28,008 nt of DNA from Bacillota bacterium (GCA_023443145.1 JAEZVS010000056.1:1-28008), one strand, 5' to 3'. Counted from the first letter of the stretch, positions 15,644 through 23,849 are shown. Made by a program: numbers and translations. The notes: a model not told the origin generated them from the letters alone.

Positions 15644-16720
15644 TTACGCTTCGTCGGCAGCCTGTTTGAGATAGGTGCTGTCAATGTTAAAGTTGTTTTT
15701 CACCATGCGGCCGTAGTTGGAAGCCGCCAGCTTGTTGATATCCATAAAGAAACGGGATACTTCTTCCATGCTCTTGGCCACATCGCCATCTTCCATCAGC
15801 GCCAATTGCTCTTCTGCTGTAAAGAATTTATGGGTGTCGCGCTCTTTTTTGATGATGTCATCCGACACATCGAGAGAGGCATAGTCTTTAAAGAACAATT
15901 TTAAGTCTTTGCTGTTTTCGTCTTCAGCAGCGGCATAATCCTCTGTTTTCTTTGAAACAGCCTTCAAGAAAGCCACCACTTCTTTAGAATGTTCTTTCGC
16001 CCAATCGCGATCCACCAAATAAAGCATGTAGTTGGTGGCGCCCACATCGGCACCGCTGGCCACCACTTTGGCGCCATCTTTTTCGGCGTCGTATAAATAA
16101 GGTGACCACAGCACCACCAAATCCGCCTTGCCATCTTTCAGAGCTTTCAAGCATTCGGTCTGACTGGCGTTTTGCAAGTTGACGTCGCTTTCACTCAGAC
16201 CGAGGGTTTTCAAATAGTTTTGCACCACAAAGTGCGCACTGGAAGCCATTGTTGTATAGATGGCTTTCCCGCGCACCGATTCTGCGCTGCCATAAACACC
16301 CTCTTTGACCTCATTCTTAAAGATGGGGCTGTCCTCTTTAGCTAAAACCGCATTGGCGGCGCTTTCATCGGAAGCCACCCCGATGATGGATATATTCCGA
16401 TTGAGCACACCCAACATAGTCGGAACCGCACCGGCATCACCAATATGCCATTTCTTTGTGGCCAAATCTTCCACCAAGGCAATACCTGCTTCATAGGTCT
16501 TCATGGTGTAATCGGCTCCTGCCTCTTTGGCGCTTCCGTCTTTCATCGCAGACCAAGCCGGCCAAGCATCAATTTGATTCAGCGTAGCCACTGTGATTGG
16601 CGCCTGCGATTCTTTATCGGCGCCGGCGTTCTTTTGTTGAGCGTCTCCACCATTGCAACCTGCCACAAAAAGGGCCGTAATGAGTGCAAGGGCAATAAGT
16701 GCTGTTTTCTTCATGTCCAT
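15644..16720 (-). CDS. ABC importer substrate-binding lipoprotein (fourth receptor, most divergent)
   Basis: A lipoprotein receptor of the NMT1/TauA/SsuA-like family, 358 residues, with lipobox FVAGC after an MKKTALIALALITAL signal. It shares with the three other receptors of the locus the N-terminal NQIDAWPAWSAMKDG, the middle IGDAGAVPTMLGVLNRN, VGVASDESAANAVLA, KADLVVLWSPYLYDAEKDG and the C-terminal FNIDSTYLKQA. It is the most diverged of the four and may bind a different ligand. The substrate is unknown. The start is ATG 16720 just after AAAGGAAGGG; ATG 16714, two codons later, is equally possible. It is cotranscribed with the preceding receptor (46-base gap), with a terminator downstream. 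Confidence 0.85.
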   Translation of the reverse strand: MDMKKTALIALALITALFVAGCNGGDAQQKNAGADKESQAPITVATLNQIDAWPAWSAMKDGSAKEAGADYTMKTYEAGIALVEDLATKKWHIGDAGAVPTMLGVLNRNISIIGVASDESAANAVLAKEDSPIFKNEVKEGVYGSAESVRGKAIYTTMASSAHFVVQNYLKTLGLSESDVNLQNASQTECLKALKDGKADLVVLWSPYLYDAEKDGAKVVASGADVGATNYMLYLVDRDWAKEHSKEVVAFLKAVSKKTEDYAAAEDENSKDLKLFFKDYASLDVSDDIIKKERDTHKFFTAEEQLALMEDGDVAKSMEEVSRFFMDINKLAASNYGRMVKNNFNIDSTYLKQAADEA

Positions 16721-16766
16721 CCCTTCCTTTCTCTGACTGAATGGCGTACACGGCACGGCAGATCTA

Positions 16767-17900
16767 TTAAGCTGCCGGCTTCACCTGTTTGGCATCTTTT
16801 AAATATTTATCCATGATGTTAAAATGTTTTTCTTTCAGTTCTTTCAGCTCTTCCGGCTTAATTTTACCCTCATTGGCAAAAGTTTCTGCATTGCTCAACA
16901 GCCATTTTTCCAAGGTGCCGTCTTGCATCAATTTCATTTGTTCATCAATGGTAAAGAGATGGTGACGTGCAATTTCCTGTTGGGCATCTGCTTCCGTCAT
17001 ATCCACACCGGCAAAGTCTTCAAAGAACTTTTTCACATCTGCTGCCAAAGACTGGCCTTTGGATTGATACGCTTCAATTTCCGGGTTGATCATAGCCAGG
17101 AAGTGGGCAATTTTATCCGGGTTTGCTTCTGCCCATTTTTTCGGTGCAATATAAACCATTGGTGCATGGCCGCCCAAATCACTGGCTGTGGCCACCACTT
17201 TGTTGCCTGCATCCAAAGCGCGATACATATTGGGTGCCCAAAGAACGATGAAATCGCCGTCGCCGGCTTCAAACGACTGAATGGCCGTTTGTTGTTCCAC
17301 TGTTTGAATGGTCACGTCTTTTTCGGTAAGGCCCATGGTTTTAAGCCAACGATCGACGGTGTCGTGACTGGAGGAAACCGACGTAATGAGAATGGTCTTT
17401 CCTTTCACATCTTCCGCTGCCCCATACACATTTTGCAAATCTTGATGGGGATGGTTAAAGACAGGGCTATCGGAACGGGCCAAGATGGCATTGGCGGCAC
17501 TTTCATCAGAAGCCACCCCCACAATTTCCGCATCATAACGGAGAGAGGCCATTACTGCTGGCAAGGCCCCCACGCTGCCGATGGAAAAAGCACCGGCCGG
17601 AATGCCTTCCACCGCTTCCATGCCCGATTCAAATTTCAACATATTTTTTTTGCTGATGTCATCAAAACCGAATTTTTTATTGTCACCGGATTGAAAAGCC
17701 TGATAAATGGGCCATACATCAATCTGAGGCAATACAGCCATGGTAAACTCTTTGGGCTTTACATCATCTTTATTATCTTTGGCCGTAACCTGAGAAGAGC
17801 TTTCAGAAGTGTTCTTGGCCGGTTCGGATTTTTGACCTCCACAAGCTGTGAGGCCGAGCGTTAAACTCAGCAACAAAATTGCAGCGATGATTTTTTTCAT
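16767..17900 (-). CDS. ABC importer substrate-binding lipoprotein (third receptor)
   Basis: A 377-residue lipoprotein receptor of the same family as its neighbours, with signal peptide MKKIIAAILLLSLTL and lipobox LTAC, then a Ser/Lys/Asp-rich tether (residues 22-50). Family landmarks are LPQIDVWPIYQAFQSGD, IGSVGALPAVMASLRYD, VGVASDESAANAILARSD, KGKTILITSVSSSHDTVD, GDGDFIVLWAPNMYRALDAG and KHFNIMDKYLKDAKQVKP. The ATG at 17900 follows AAGGAG at 8 bases; the frame runs open to 17933 without another ribosome site. It starts a two-receptor unit separated by a terminator (18036-18057) from the core transporter operon. It probably delivers to that transporter, as no permease or ATPase is in its own unit. 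Confidence 0.86.
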   Translation of the reverse strand: MKKIIAAILLLSLTLGLTACGGQKSEPAKNTSESSSQVTAKDNKDDVKPKEFTMAVLPQIDVWPIYQAFQSGDNKKFGFDDISKKNMLKFESGMEAVEGIPAGAFSIGSVGALPAVMASLRYDAEIVGVASDESAANAILARSDSPVFNHPHQDLQNVYGAAEDVKGKTILITSVSSSHDTVDRWLKTMGLTEKDVTIQTVEQQTAIQSFEAGDGDFIVLWAPNMYRALDAGNKVVATASDLGGHAPMVYIAPKKWAEANPDKIAHFLAMINPEIEAYQSKGQSLAADVKKFFEDFAGVDMTEADAQQEIARHHLFTIDEQMKLMQDGTLEKWLLSNAETFANEGKIKPEELKELKEKHFNIMDKYLKDAKQVKPAA

Positions 17901-17950
17901 AAACAACTCTCCTTGTCTTGGAATGCCTGACACCCCTTATTTTCCGCTCA

Positions 17951-17964
17951 TGACATATGGGTCA
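17951..17964. promoter_or_regulatory. Putative operator TGAC-N6-GTCA, copy 2
   Basis: TGACATATGGGTCA, within the larger inverted repeat CATGAC-N6-GTCATG (17949-17966), 50-65 bases before the third receptor gene. It matches 10 of 14 bases of the element at 23981-23994 upstream of the core transporter operon. Confidence 0.5.
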
Positions 17965-18006
17965 TGCATACTAAAATGATACCACATTTAGGGCCAAATC
18001 GCCATA

Positions 18007-18012
18007 ATTATA
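18007..18012 (-). promoter_or_regulatory. Possible -10 box for the receptor pair
   Basis: TATAAT on the minus strand, between the upstream terminator and the third receptor gene. The best -35 (TTTCTT at 18035-18030, 17-base spacing) is poor. A second candidate -10, TATCAT, lies at 17981-17976. Confidence 0.4.
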
Positions 18013-18030
18013 AGATAAATCGCACTATAA

Positions 18031-18057
18031 AGAAAACCTGCCGCCTACGCGGCAGGT
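18031..18057 (-). terminator. Intrinsic terminator of the core transporter operon
   Basis: ACCTGCCGC (minus strand, 18057-18049), loop GTAG, GCGGCAGGT (18044-18036), then TTTCTTTATAG. It lies 5 bases after the stop of the 46-residue ORF, which supports that ORF being the last gene of the operon. Confidence 0.85.
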
Positions 18058-18061
18058 AAAA

Positions 18062-18202
18062 TCAATTGTCATAGCGATTAACAAACCACTCTCCGAACAA
18101 AAACACTGCCCGTCTTATGACAAAAAAGCCGACGCCAAATAGAAAGATGGTCAACAAAATCAAATATTGTTGAGGCTCCAGCCCCAAAATGGCCGCAAAC
18201 AC
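18062..18202 (-). CDS. Small single-span membrane protein at the end of the importer operon (46 residues)
   Basis: I do not recognise this protein. The minus strand from GTG 18202 encodes VFAAILGLEPQQYLILLTIF, then LFGVGFFVIRRAVFLFGEWF and VNRYDN. That is one long or kinked hydrophobic span (about 11-29), two arginines, and a second amphipathic stretch. GAGGA lies 9 bases upstream. The ORF begins 35 bases after the ATPase gene and ends 5 bases before a terminator, so it is transcribed with the transporter. It could be an accessory subunit. No ATG start exists in frame, and it is too short for most gene lists, hence moderate confidence. Confidence 0.55.
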   Translation of the reverse strand: MFAAILGLEPQQYLILLTIFLFGVGFFVIRRAVFLFGEWFVNRYDN

Positions 18203-18237
18203 ACCATCACTTCCTCTCAATATGGGATCGACCGATT

Positions 18238-19002
18238 TTAAAGCACCAGCGACATGCTGTCGGAGATTTTTTTGCGCATGCGCAAGAATTCTTCAGAAAG
18301 CAGATCGCGCGGGCGAGGCAAATTCACCTCAAACACGTTGGCCAAATGACTGGGCAGCTTGCCGTCCAAAATGATGATGCGGTCGGCCAAATAAATGGCT
18401 TCATCTATATTTGACGTGACGAATAAAATCGTACGCTTCTCAGCCTGCCATACGCGCTCAATTTCCTGTTCCATTAAAATACGCGTTTGGGCATCCAACT
18501 GACCAAAGGGTTCGTCTAAGAGGAGAAGTTCAGGCTCATTGACGTAAGCACGGGCAATCCCCACACGCTGTTTCATACCGCCCGACAATTGGTGCGGATA
18601 GCTTTTTTCAAATCCGGTGAGACCCACCAAATCAATATATTTTTGTGCTTTTTCTTTGCGATCTTCTTTGGACACCTTGCGCAGTTTGGGGCCCATCGAC
18701 ACATTGCCCATAACCGTTTGCCACGGGAAGAGCATATAACGCTGGAATACATAACCCACCTGAGTGCCGGGGCCTTTCACCTCTTCGCCCCCCACCACCA
18801 CTTTACCGGTGGTGGGACGTTCAAATCCGGCGATGAGACGGAAAAGAGTGGTTTTACCGGACTGCCCGGGACCCAGGATGACCACAAATTCGTTTTCATA
18901 CACCTCAAAATCCATTGGAGACAGCACTTTTTTCTGGCCGTATTCTTTGGAAATATCGGTGCAGGTAATGATTTTCTTTACTCCTTGAGATCCCGTTTCC
19001 AT
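18238..19002 (-). CDS. ABC importer ATPase A, switch histidine replaced by serine
   Basis: A 254-residue cytoplasmic ATPase of the TauB/SsuB/NrtD type. It has an atypical Walker A GPGQSGKT (44-51; usual form GPSGCGKS), Q-loop FQRYM (87-91), normal signature LSGGM (139-143), and Walker B LLLLDE (159-164) with the catalytic glutamate. The H-loop reads VTSNIDEA, with S197 where the family has histidine (VTHDIDEA); the codon is TCA. The D-loop is GQLD. Loss of the switch histidine normally disables hydrolysis at the site to which it belongs. The start is ATG 19002, 8 bases after AAAGGGG; a GTG two codons earlier is too close to that site. It overlaps the upstream permease gene by 25 bases. Confidence 0.92.
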   Translation of the reverse strand: METGSQGVKKIITCTDISKEYGQKKVLSPMDFEVYENEFVVILGPGQSGKTTLFRLIAGFERPTTGKVVVGGEEVKGPGTQVGYVFQRYMLFPWQTVMGNVSMGPKLRKVSKEDRKEKAQKYIDLVGLTGFEKSYPHQLSGGMKQRVGIARAYVNEPELLLLDEPFGQLDAQTRILMEQEIERVWQAEKRTILFVTSNIDEAIYLADRIIILDGKLPSHLANVFEVNLPRPRDLLSEEFLRMRKKISDSMSLVL

Positions 19003-19796
19003 GGGCACAACCCCTTTTCAATATAAGTGAGAGCAACAGCGGTTAAAAAGCTTACAATACAGATGGTAAAAATACCGGCAATGGTCATGGCCGTATCGTT
19101 TTGTTTCATCCCTATAAAAGTGAGGTAGCCAATCCCTTCACGGGCACCAACCAACTCGGCTGCCACCACGCAGGTCCAACCGGAGGACAGAGCCACTTGG
19201 AGGCCGGCAAAGATGGCCGGCAGCGAAGCGGGGAACGTCACCTGAAAATGTTGCTGCCAATAATTGGCGCCCAAATTTCTAATGCAGTCATAAAGTTCCG
19301 GGTCCACCAAGCGAATGCCGTTATAAGAGTTTAACACGCAAGGCACCACGCAGCCGATAAAGATCAAGAAGATCTTGGAAGATTCACCCAAACCGAACCA
19401 CAAAATGGAAAGGGAAATCCAGGCAATGGGGGGCATGGGTTTAAAGAATTCGAACAGCGGACGCACCACCGCATGGATGAGCTTATTAAAGCCCATAAGC
19501 ACCCCGGTGGGAATGCCGATAGCGGCAGCAATCGCAAATGCGATCATAACGCGTCGGAAAGAAATCCACACGTGCATCGGAAGCGTATAGCCTGCATAAG
19601 GAACATGCAGCAACTCAATCCAACGCAGCAATACTTCGTGAGGACGCGGCATGTGCTCAACCGTACCTGTGATGACCAGCACATCCCACAGTAATAGAAA
19701 GAAAATAATAGAAATGGCATTTAATACACGTTTGTTTCTAAAAAAGGCAACCAAAGGATTTTTCTTTTTGGCGGCCGCAGTTTGTTGTACACTCAT
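18978..19796 (-). CDS. ABC importer permease 2 (SsuC/TauC-like)
   Basis: A 272-residue inner-membrane subunit with about six hydrophobic helices and a basic N-terminus (AAAKKKNP). The EAA-type loop that contacts the ATPase is IRNLGANYWQQHFQVTFPAS followed by LPAIFAGLQVALSSGW. Also typical are EFFKPMPPIAWISLSILWFG and AAELVGAREGIGYL. The ATG is preceded by AAGGAGG at 6 bases. It lies 11 bases after permease 1 and differs clearly from it in sequence, so the membrane part is probably a heterodimer. The 3' end overlaps ATPase A. Confidence 0.93.
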   Translation of the reverse strand: MSVQQTAAAKKKNPLVAFFRNKRVLNAISIIFFLLLWDVLVITGTVEHMPRPHEVLLRWIELLHVPYAGYTLPMHVWISFRRVMIAFAIAAAIGIPTGVLMGFNKLIHAVVRPLFEFFKPMPPIAWISLSILWFGLGESSKIFLIFIGCVVPCVLNSYNGIRLVDPELYDCIRNLGANYWQQHFQVTFPASLPAIFAGLQVALSSGWTCVVAAELVGAREGIGYLTFIGMKQNDTAMTIAGIFTICIVSFLTAVALTYIEKGLCPWKRDLKE

Positions 19797-19807
19797 AGCT
19801 GGCCTCC

Positions 19808-20620
19808 TTAGCGATCTTCACCGCGACGCATGCCCTTCACCAAGGCACGTTCAACAACGGCAATGATAACGGTTACAACCACACCGGTCAATGCCACCAT
19901 AACCATCCCTAAGATGATCATATCCGGCATGAGCAGGCGGCGTCCCATCTGAATAAGGAAACCAAGACCGGCATCGGCACCCACCAATTCGGCAGCCACC
20001 AAGCACGTCCAAGCAGAAGCCAACGCCACTTGCAGGCCCCCGAAGACCATAGGCAATGCCGACGGCACGCAAATGTCTTTAAAAATTTCCCAGTTTGTGG
20101 CCCCATAGGTGCGGGCCATACGAATAAAGGTGGGGTTGGTTTGAGCCACACCCGAATAGGCATTGATCACGCAAGGTACCAAAGCCCCAATAAATATAAT
20201 AAAGACCTTACTGGTTAAACCAATCCCAAACCAAATAATAACCAAGGGAATCCATGCAGGGGAAGGCACCGGGCGCACCAATTCAAAAATAGGACGGACC
20301 AAACCTTCAAAGGTATGGAACCAGCCCATGGCCAAGCCTAAAGGTATGCCAATGGCCAACGCCAGTATGTAACCGGTGAGCGCTTCTTTTAAACTCACCA
20401 TGACGTGCGTCATCAAAAGCGCACCATCAGGATCGGCATGGTTCAGTTTATAAAAGAAGAGTTTGATGACCTGGCTCGGTGAAGCCAAATACAGCTTCGG
20501 CACCAAACCTTTGGCGACAATCATTTCCCAAATACCGAAAAAAAGGAGAAGTACAACCACAGACACGGCCAGATAACCGTATTTCTCCATTTTTTCTCTC
20601 GTTAGATTTCTGTTACTCAT
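19808..20620 (-). CDS. ABC importer permease 1 (SsuC/TauC-like)
   Basis: A 270-residue inner-membrane subunit with about six hydrophobic helices. Family landmarks are FELVRPVPSPAWIPLVIIWF, the EAA-type loop MARTYGATNWEIFKDICVPS, and AAELVGADAGLGFLIQMGRR. The start is ATG 20620 (MSNRNLTREKMEKYG), 9 bases after AGGAG; the frame is open to 20656 but without a better ribosome site. It is the first permease of the operon, 68 bases after the second receptor gene. Confidence 0.93.
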   Translation of the reverse strand: MSNRNLTREKMEKYGYLAVSVVVLLLFFGIWEMIVAKGLVPKLYLASPSQVIKLFFYKLNHADPDGALLMTHVMVSLKEALTGYILALAIGIPLGLAMGWFHTFEGLVRPIFELVRPVPSPAWIPLVIIWFGIGLTSKVFIIFIGALVPCVINAYSGVAQTNPTFIRMARTYGATNWEIFKDICVPSALPMVFGGLQVALASAWTCLVAAELVGADAGLGFLIQMGRRLLMPDMIILGMVMVALTGVVVTVIIAVVERALVKGMRRGEDR

Positions 20621-20688
20621 CACGTCACACTCCTGTATCCAAAGTTGAAAAACCACGGGCGGGTTGCCCCGCCCGCACCTAATATCTG

Positions 20689-21795
20689 TTAGGCTTCAGG
20701 TTTTACTTTTTTGGCTTCTTTCAAATATTCATCGGTGATATTGAAGTGCTTTTCTTGAAGTTGTTTCAGTTCGTCTTCCGTAAATTTGCCCTGACGGACA
20801 AAGAATTCACCGATATCGGCCATCCCTTTTTCCATTTCACCGCTTTCTATCAGCTTCAGCTGCTGATCCACGGTATAGAGTTCATGACGTTCAATATCGA
20901 GTTTGGTTTCTTCTTCAGAGAATTTCATACCACCGAAATCCTGGAAGTATTTTTGAATATCCGGAACGAGCTTGTCGCCTTCTTTTTGATAGACTTCAAC
21001 CTTGCTGGACGTCATTGCCAGGAAACGGGCAATCACATCTTTATTTTCTTCCGCCCATTTTTTGTCGGCAAAATAGACCATAAGAACATCAACATTTACG
21101 TCTTTACCGGTGGCTACGTCTTTATATCCTTTGGCATAAGCTTGATAAAGTTCCGGGCTCCATAAAACCAGGAAATCACCTTCGCCGGATTCAAACGCTT
21201 TAATGGCCTGCGGTTGTTCGGCGTTTTTAATGGTCACATCTTTTTCAGTAAGGCCCATTGATCCCAGCCAAACATTCATCACATAGTGCGCAGACGACAC
21301 CGTTGACACCAAAATGGTTTTGCCTTTTACAGATTCCGCCACACCGTAGGCATTGGGGAACTTGGGGTTTTTGTGGTTGAACACGTCGCTATTGGGACGA
21401 GCCACAATGGCGTTAACCGGCGCTTCATTAGACGCAATCCCTACCATTACAGCATCGTTGCGAAGGGCAGCCATCAGGGTCGGCACGGAACCGGCATCAC
21501 CGATTTGCCAGCTGTTGGAAACCATGGCTTCCACCATGGGCATACCGGAATCAAAAAGCTGCAGATTTTTCTGAGTGGTTAAACCTTTAAATCCGTATTT
21601 TTCTGCGGTGCCGTCTTGAATGGCGGAATAAGCCGGCCAAGTGTCAATCTGATTTAAGAAGCCGAATACAACATCTTTGTTACTGCCTCCATCTTTTTCA
21701 CCTTCACCGCCATTGCCGCTGCCGCCGCAACCGGAAAAGATTGAAAGTGAAAAGACTGCCGTAAGTGCCAGAGCAATTAGTTTTTTGCGTTTCAT
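20689..21795 (-). CDS. ABC importer substrate-binding lipoprotein (second receptor, tandem duplicate)
   Basis: A 368-residue lipoprotein with lipobox FSGC and a Gly/Glu/Lys-rich tether. It is nearly colinear with the first receptor, and most of the mature sequence is identical (for example FGFLNQIDTWPAYSAI, QPQAIKAFESGEGDFL, LKQLQEKHFN). The differences concentrate in the tether and in surface segments such as RPNSDVFNHKN versus RPDNEVFKHKN. The start is ATG 21795, 9 bases after AAGGA; ATG 21801 is possible. It is a member of the NMT1/TauA-like family, and its ligand is unknown. The gap to the first receptor is only 21 bases. Confidence 0.9.
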   Translation of the reverse strand: MKRKKLIALALTAVFSLSIFSGCGGSGNGGEGEKDGGSNKDVVFGFLNQIDTWPAYSAIQDGTAEKYGFKGLTTQKNLQLFDSGMPMVEAMVSNSWQIGDAGSVPTLMAALRNDAVMVGIASNEAPVNAIVARPNSDVFNHKNPKFPNAYGVAESVKGKTILVSTVSSAHYVMNVWLGSMGLTEKDVTIKNAEQPQAIKAFESGEGDFLVLWSPELYQAYAKGYKDVATGKDVNVDVLMVYFADKKWAEENKDVIARFLAMTSSKVEVYQKEGDKLVPDIQKYFQDFGGMKFSEEETKLDIERHELYTVDQQLKLIESGEMEKGMADIGEFFVRQGKFTEDELKQLQEKHFNITDEYLKEAKKVKPEA

Positions 21796-21816
21796 GCGCA
21801 TTCATCCTTATCTCTG

Positions 21817-22920
21817 TTAGGCTTCAGGCTTAATGTTTTTGGCTTCTTTCAAATATTCGTCGGTGAGATTGAAATGTTTTTCTTGGAGCTGTTTCAATTC
21901 GTCTTCAGTAAATTTGCCTTGACGGACAAAGAATTCGCCGATATCGGTCATCCATTTTTCCATATCGCCGCCTTCCATCAGTTTCAGCTGTTGGTCCACG
22001 GTGTAAAGTTCATGGCGTTCAATATCGAGCTTGGTTTCATCTTCAGAGAATTTCATAGCACCGAAATCCTGGAAGAATTTTTGAAGATCCGGAACAAGTT
22101 TGTCGCCTTCTTTTTGATAGGTTTCCACTTTGCTGGAGGTCATAGCCAAAAAGCGAGCAATGGTGTCTTTATTCTTTTCAGCCCATTTTTTATCGGCAAA
22201 GTAAATCATCAAGGTGTTGGCATCTACATCTTTACCGGTGGCCACGTCTTTGTAACCTTTGGCATACGCTTGATAAAGTTCGGGGCTCCAAAGGGCCAGG
22301 AAGTCACCTTCGCCGGATTCAAAGGCTTTGATGGCCTGAGGCTGTTCGGCGTTTTTGATGGTTACGTCTTTATCGGTCAGGCCCATGGATTTCAGCCAGC
22401 TGTCCACTACAAAGTGAGCAGAAGAAACCGTTGCCACTAAAATGGTCTTACCTTTTACAGATTCCGCATCGCCATAAGCATTGGGGAACTTGGGGTTTTT
22501 GTGTTTAAAGACTTCATTATCCGGACGAGCCACAACAGCGTTGGCCGGAGATTCGTTGGATGCAATACCCACCAGCACGGCATCGTTACGGAGAGCCGCC
22601 ATCAGGGCCGGCACGGAACCGGCATCACCGATTTGCCAGCTGTTGGAAACCATAGCTTCCACCATGGGCATACCGGAGTCAAAGAGTTGCAGGTTTTTCT
22701 GGGTGCTTAAACCTTTGAGACCATATTTTTCTGCGGTGCCGTCTTCAATAGCGGAATAAGCGGGCCAGGTATCAATCTGATTTAAAAAGCCGAATACAAG
22801 ATCTTGGCTGCCGCCGCCTTCTGTATCACCGCCGCCACCGCCATTGCCGCCGCAACCGGCGAAGATAGAGAGCGAGAATACTGCAGTAAGGGCCAGAGCA
22901 ATTAGTTTTTTGCGTTTCAT
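21817..22920 (-). CDS. ABC importer substrate-binding lipoprotein (first receptor)
   Basis: A 367-residue lipoprotein with signal MKRKKLIALALTAVFSLS, lipobox FAGC and a very Gly-rich tether (residues 23-40). Landmarks are NQIDTWPAYSAIEDGTAEKYG, WQIGDAGSVPALMAALRND, VGIASNESPANAVVARPD, KGKTILVATVSSAHFVVD, and a C-terminal helical region DELKQLQEKHFN. The ATG is preceded by AAAGGAGG at 8 bases. It lies 45 bases after ATPase B, and the tandem copy follows at once. Receptors of this family bind small anionic or aromatic ligands (sulfonates, nitrate, thiamine precursors); nothing here decides which. Confidence 0.91.
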   Translation of the reverse strand: MKRKKLIALALTAVFSLSIFAGCGGNGGGGGDTEGGGSQDLVFGFLNQIDTWPAYSAIEDGTAEKYGLKGLSTQKNLQLFDSGMPMVEAMVSNSWQIGDAGSVPALMAALRNDAVLVGIASNESPANAVVARPDNEVFKHKNPKFPNAYGDAESVKGKTILVATVSSAHFVVDSWLKSMGLTDKDVTIKNAEQPQAIKAFESGEGDFLALWSPELYQAYAKGYKDVATGKDVDANTLMIYFADKKWAEKNKDTIARFLAMTSSKVETYQKEGDKLVPDLQKFFQDFGAMKFSEDETKLDIERHELYTVDQQLKLMEGGDMEKWMTDIGEFFVRQGKFTEDELKQLQEKHFNLTDEYLKEAKNIKPEA

Positions 22921-22965
22921 TTGTGTTCCTCCTTTGATGTGAAAATAAAATAAACGTAAGTGACA

Positions 22966-23760
22966 TTACCACCAACGAATGGCTTCAGTAACGTGCTCGC
23001 GCAAATCTACAAATTTTTTGTCCAGATAATCGCGCGGGCGAGGCAAATCAATTAAAATTTCTTCTTTAATGGTGGTGGGTTTATTGGTAAGCACCAACAC
23101 GCGTTCAGCAATGTACACCGCTTCTTCCACATTGTGGGTAATAAAGATAACCGTGTTTTTAAATTCCTGCCAAATACGCACCAACTCATCTTCCAAATAA
23201 AAGCGCAGCTTCACGTCCAACTGGCCGTAAGGCTCATCCATCAGGAGAAGATCGGGATTCACCGCAAAGGCGCGGGCAATGGCCACACGCTGTTCCATTG
23301 ACGAGGAAATTTGATTGGGGTACAGGTCTTGGCACTGGGTAAGACCCACCAGATCCATGACCTTTTTCAACTGTTCCTCTTTTTTCTCTTTAGGGAACTT
23401 TTTCACTTCCATCCCATAAGCAATGTTGTCTTTCACTGTGCGCCATGGCAGACAGCTTGGTTCCTGAAACACAAAGCTGATGTTGTGTTTTTTGGGGTCG
23501 GCGGGTTCACCGTCAATAAAGATATTTCCTTCAGTCGGCTCATAAAGTGTGGAGAGCAAATTCAGGAAAGTGGTTTTCCCGCAGCCTGTTGGGCCCACGA
23601 TGACTAAAAATTCCCCCTTCTTTACCGTAAAATTGATGTCGTTCAAAACCTTCAAATCCCCAAAGCATTTGGTGAGGTTTTTAACGACCACCTTATCTGG
23701 TCGTTGATCGGGCATAGACGTCTTCTCCTTTCGCGGCGCCAAATGTGACGCAATGGGCAT
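22966..23760 (-). CDS. ABC importer ATPase B, signature motif degenerate
   Basis: A 264-residue cytoplasmic ATPase of the TauB/SsuB type and first gene of the importer operon. Walker A GPTGCGKT (56-63), Q-loop FQEPS (98-102) and Walker B LLLMDE (171-176) are normal, and the switch histidine H209 is present in ITHNVEEA. The signature motif reads ISSSMEQRVAIARA (151-164) where the family has LSGGMxQR. Both glycines are serine (codons TCC TCG TCA for S152-S154). Two starts are plausible: ATG 23760 after GGAGGTGAT, chosen here, and ATG 23715 after AAAGGAG, giving a 249-residue protein of more usual family length. It probably pairs with ATPase A. Confidence 0.9.
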   Translation of the reverse strand: MPIASHLAPRKEKTSMPDQRPDKVVVKNLTKCFGDLKVLNDINFTVKKGEFLVIVGPTGCGKTTFLNLLSTLYEPTEGNIFIDGEPADPKKHNISFVFQEPSCLPWRTVKDNIAYGMEVKKFPKEKKEEQLKKVMDLVGLTQCQDLYPNQISSSMEQRVAIARAFAVNPDLLLMDEPYGQLDVKLRFYLEDELVRIWQEFKNTVIFITHNVEEAVYIAERVLVLTNKPTTIKEEILIDLPRPRDYLDKKFVDLREHVTEAIRWW

Positions 23761-23849
23761 TGAATGATCACCTCCAGTTGCTTTTGCCGAAATGTTTTTA
23801 TAATTTCGACTACGGCAGTTGTATTCGGTAAGCAAAGAAAGCCTTGCAT

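Noticed and set aside
16824..17864. 346-codon open frame on the plus strand opposite the third receptor gene
   Set aside because: It is an antisense shadow of a clear lipoprotein gene, of unlikely composition (His, Phe, Cys rich) and with no start signals.
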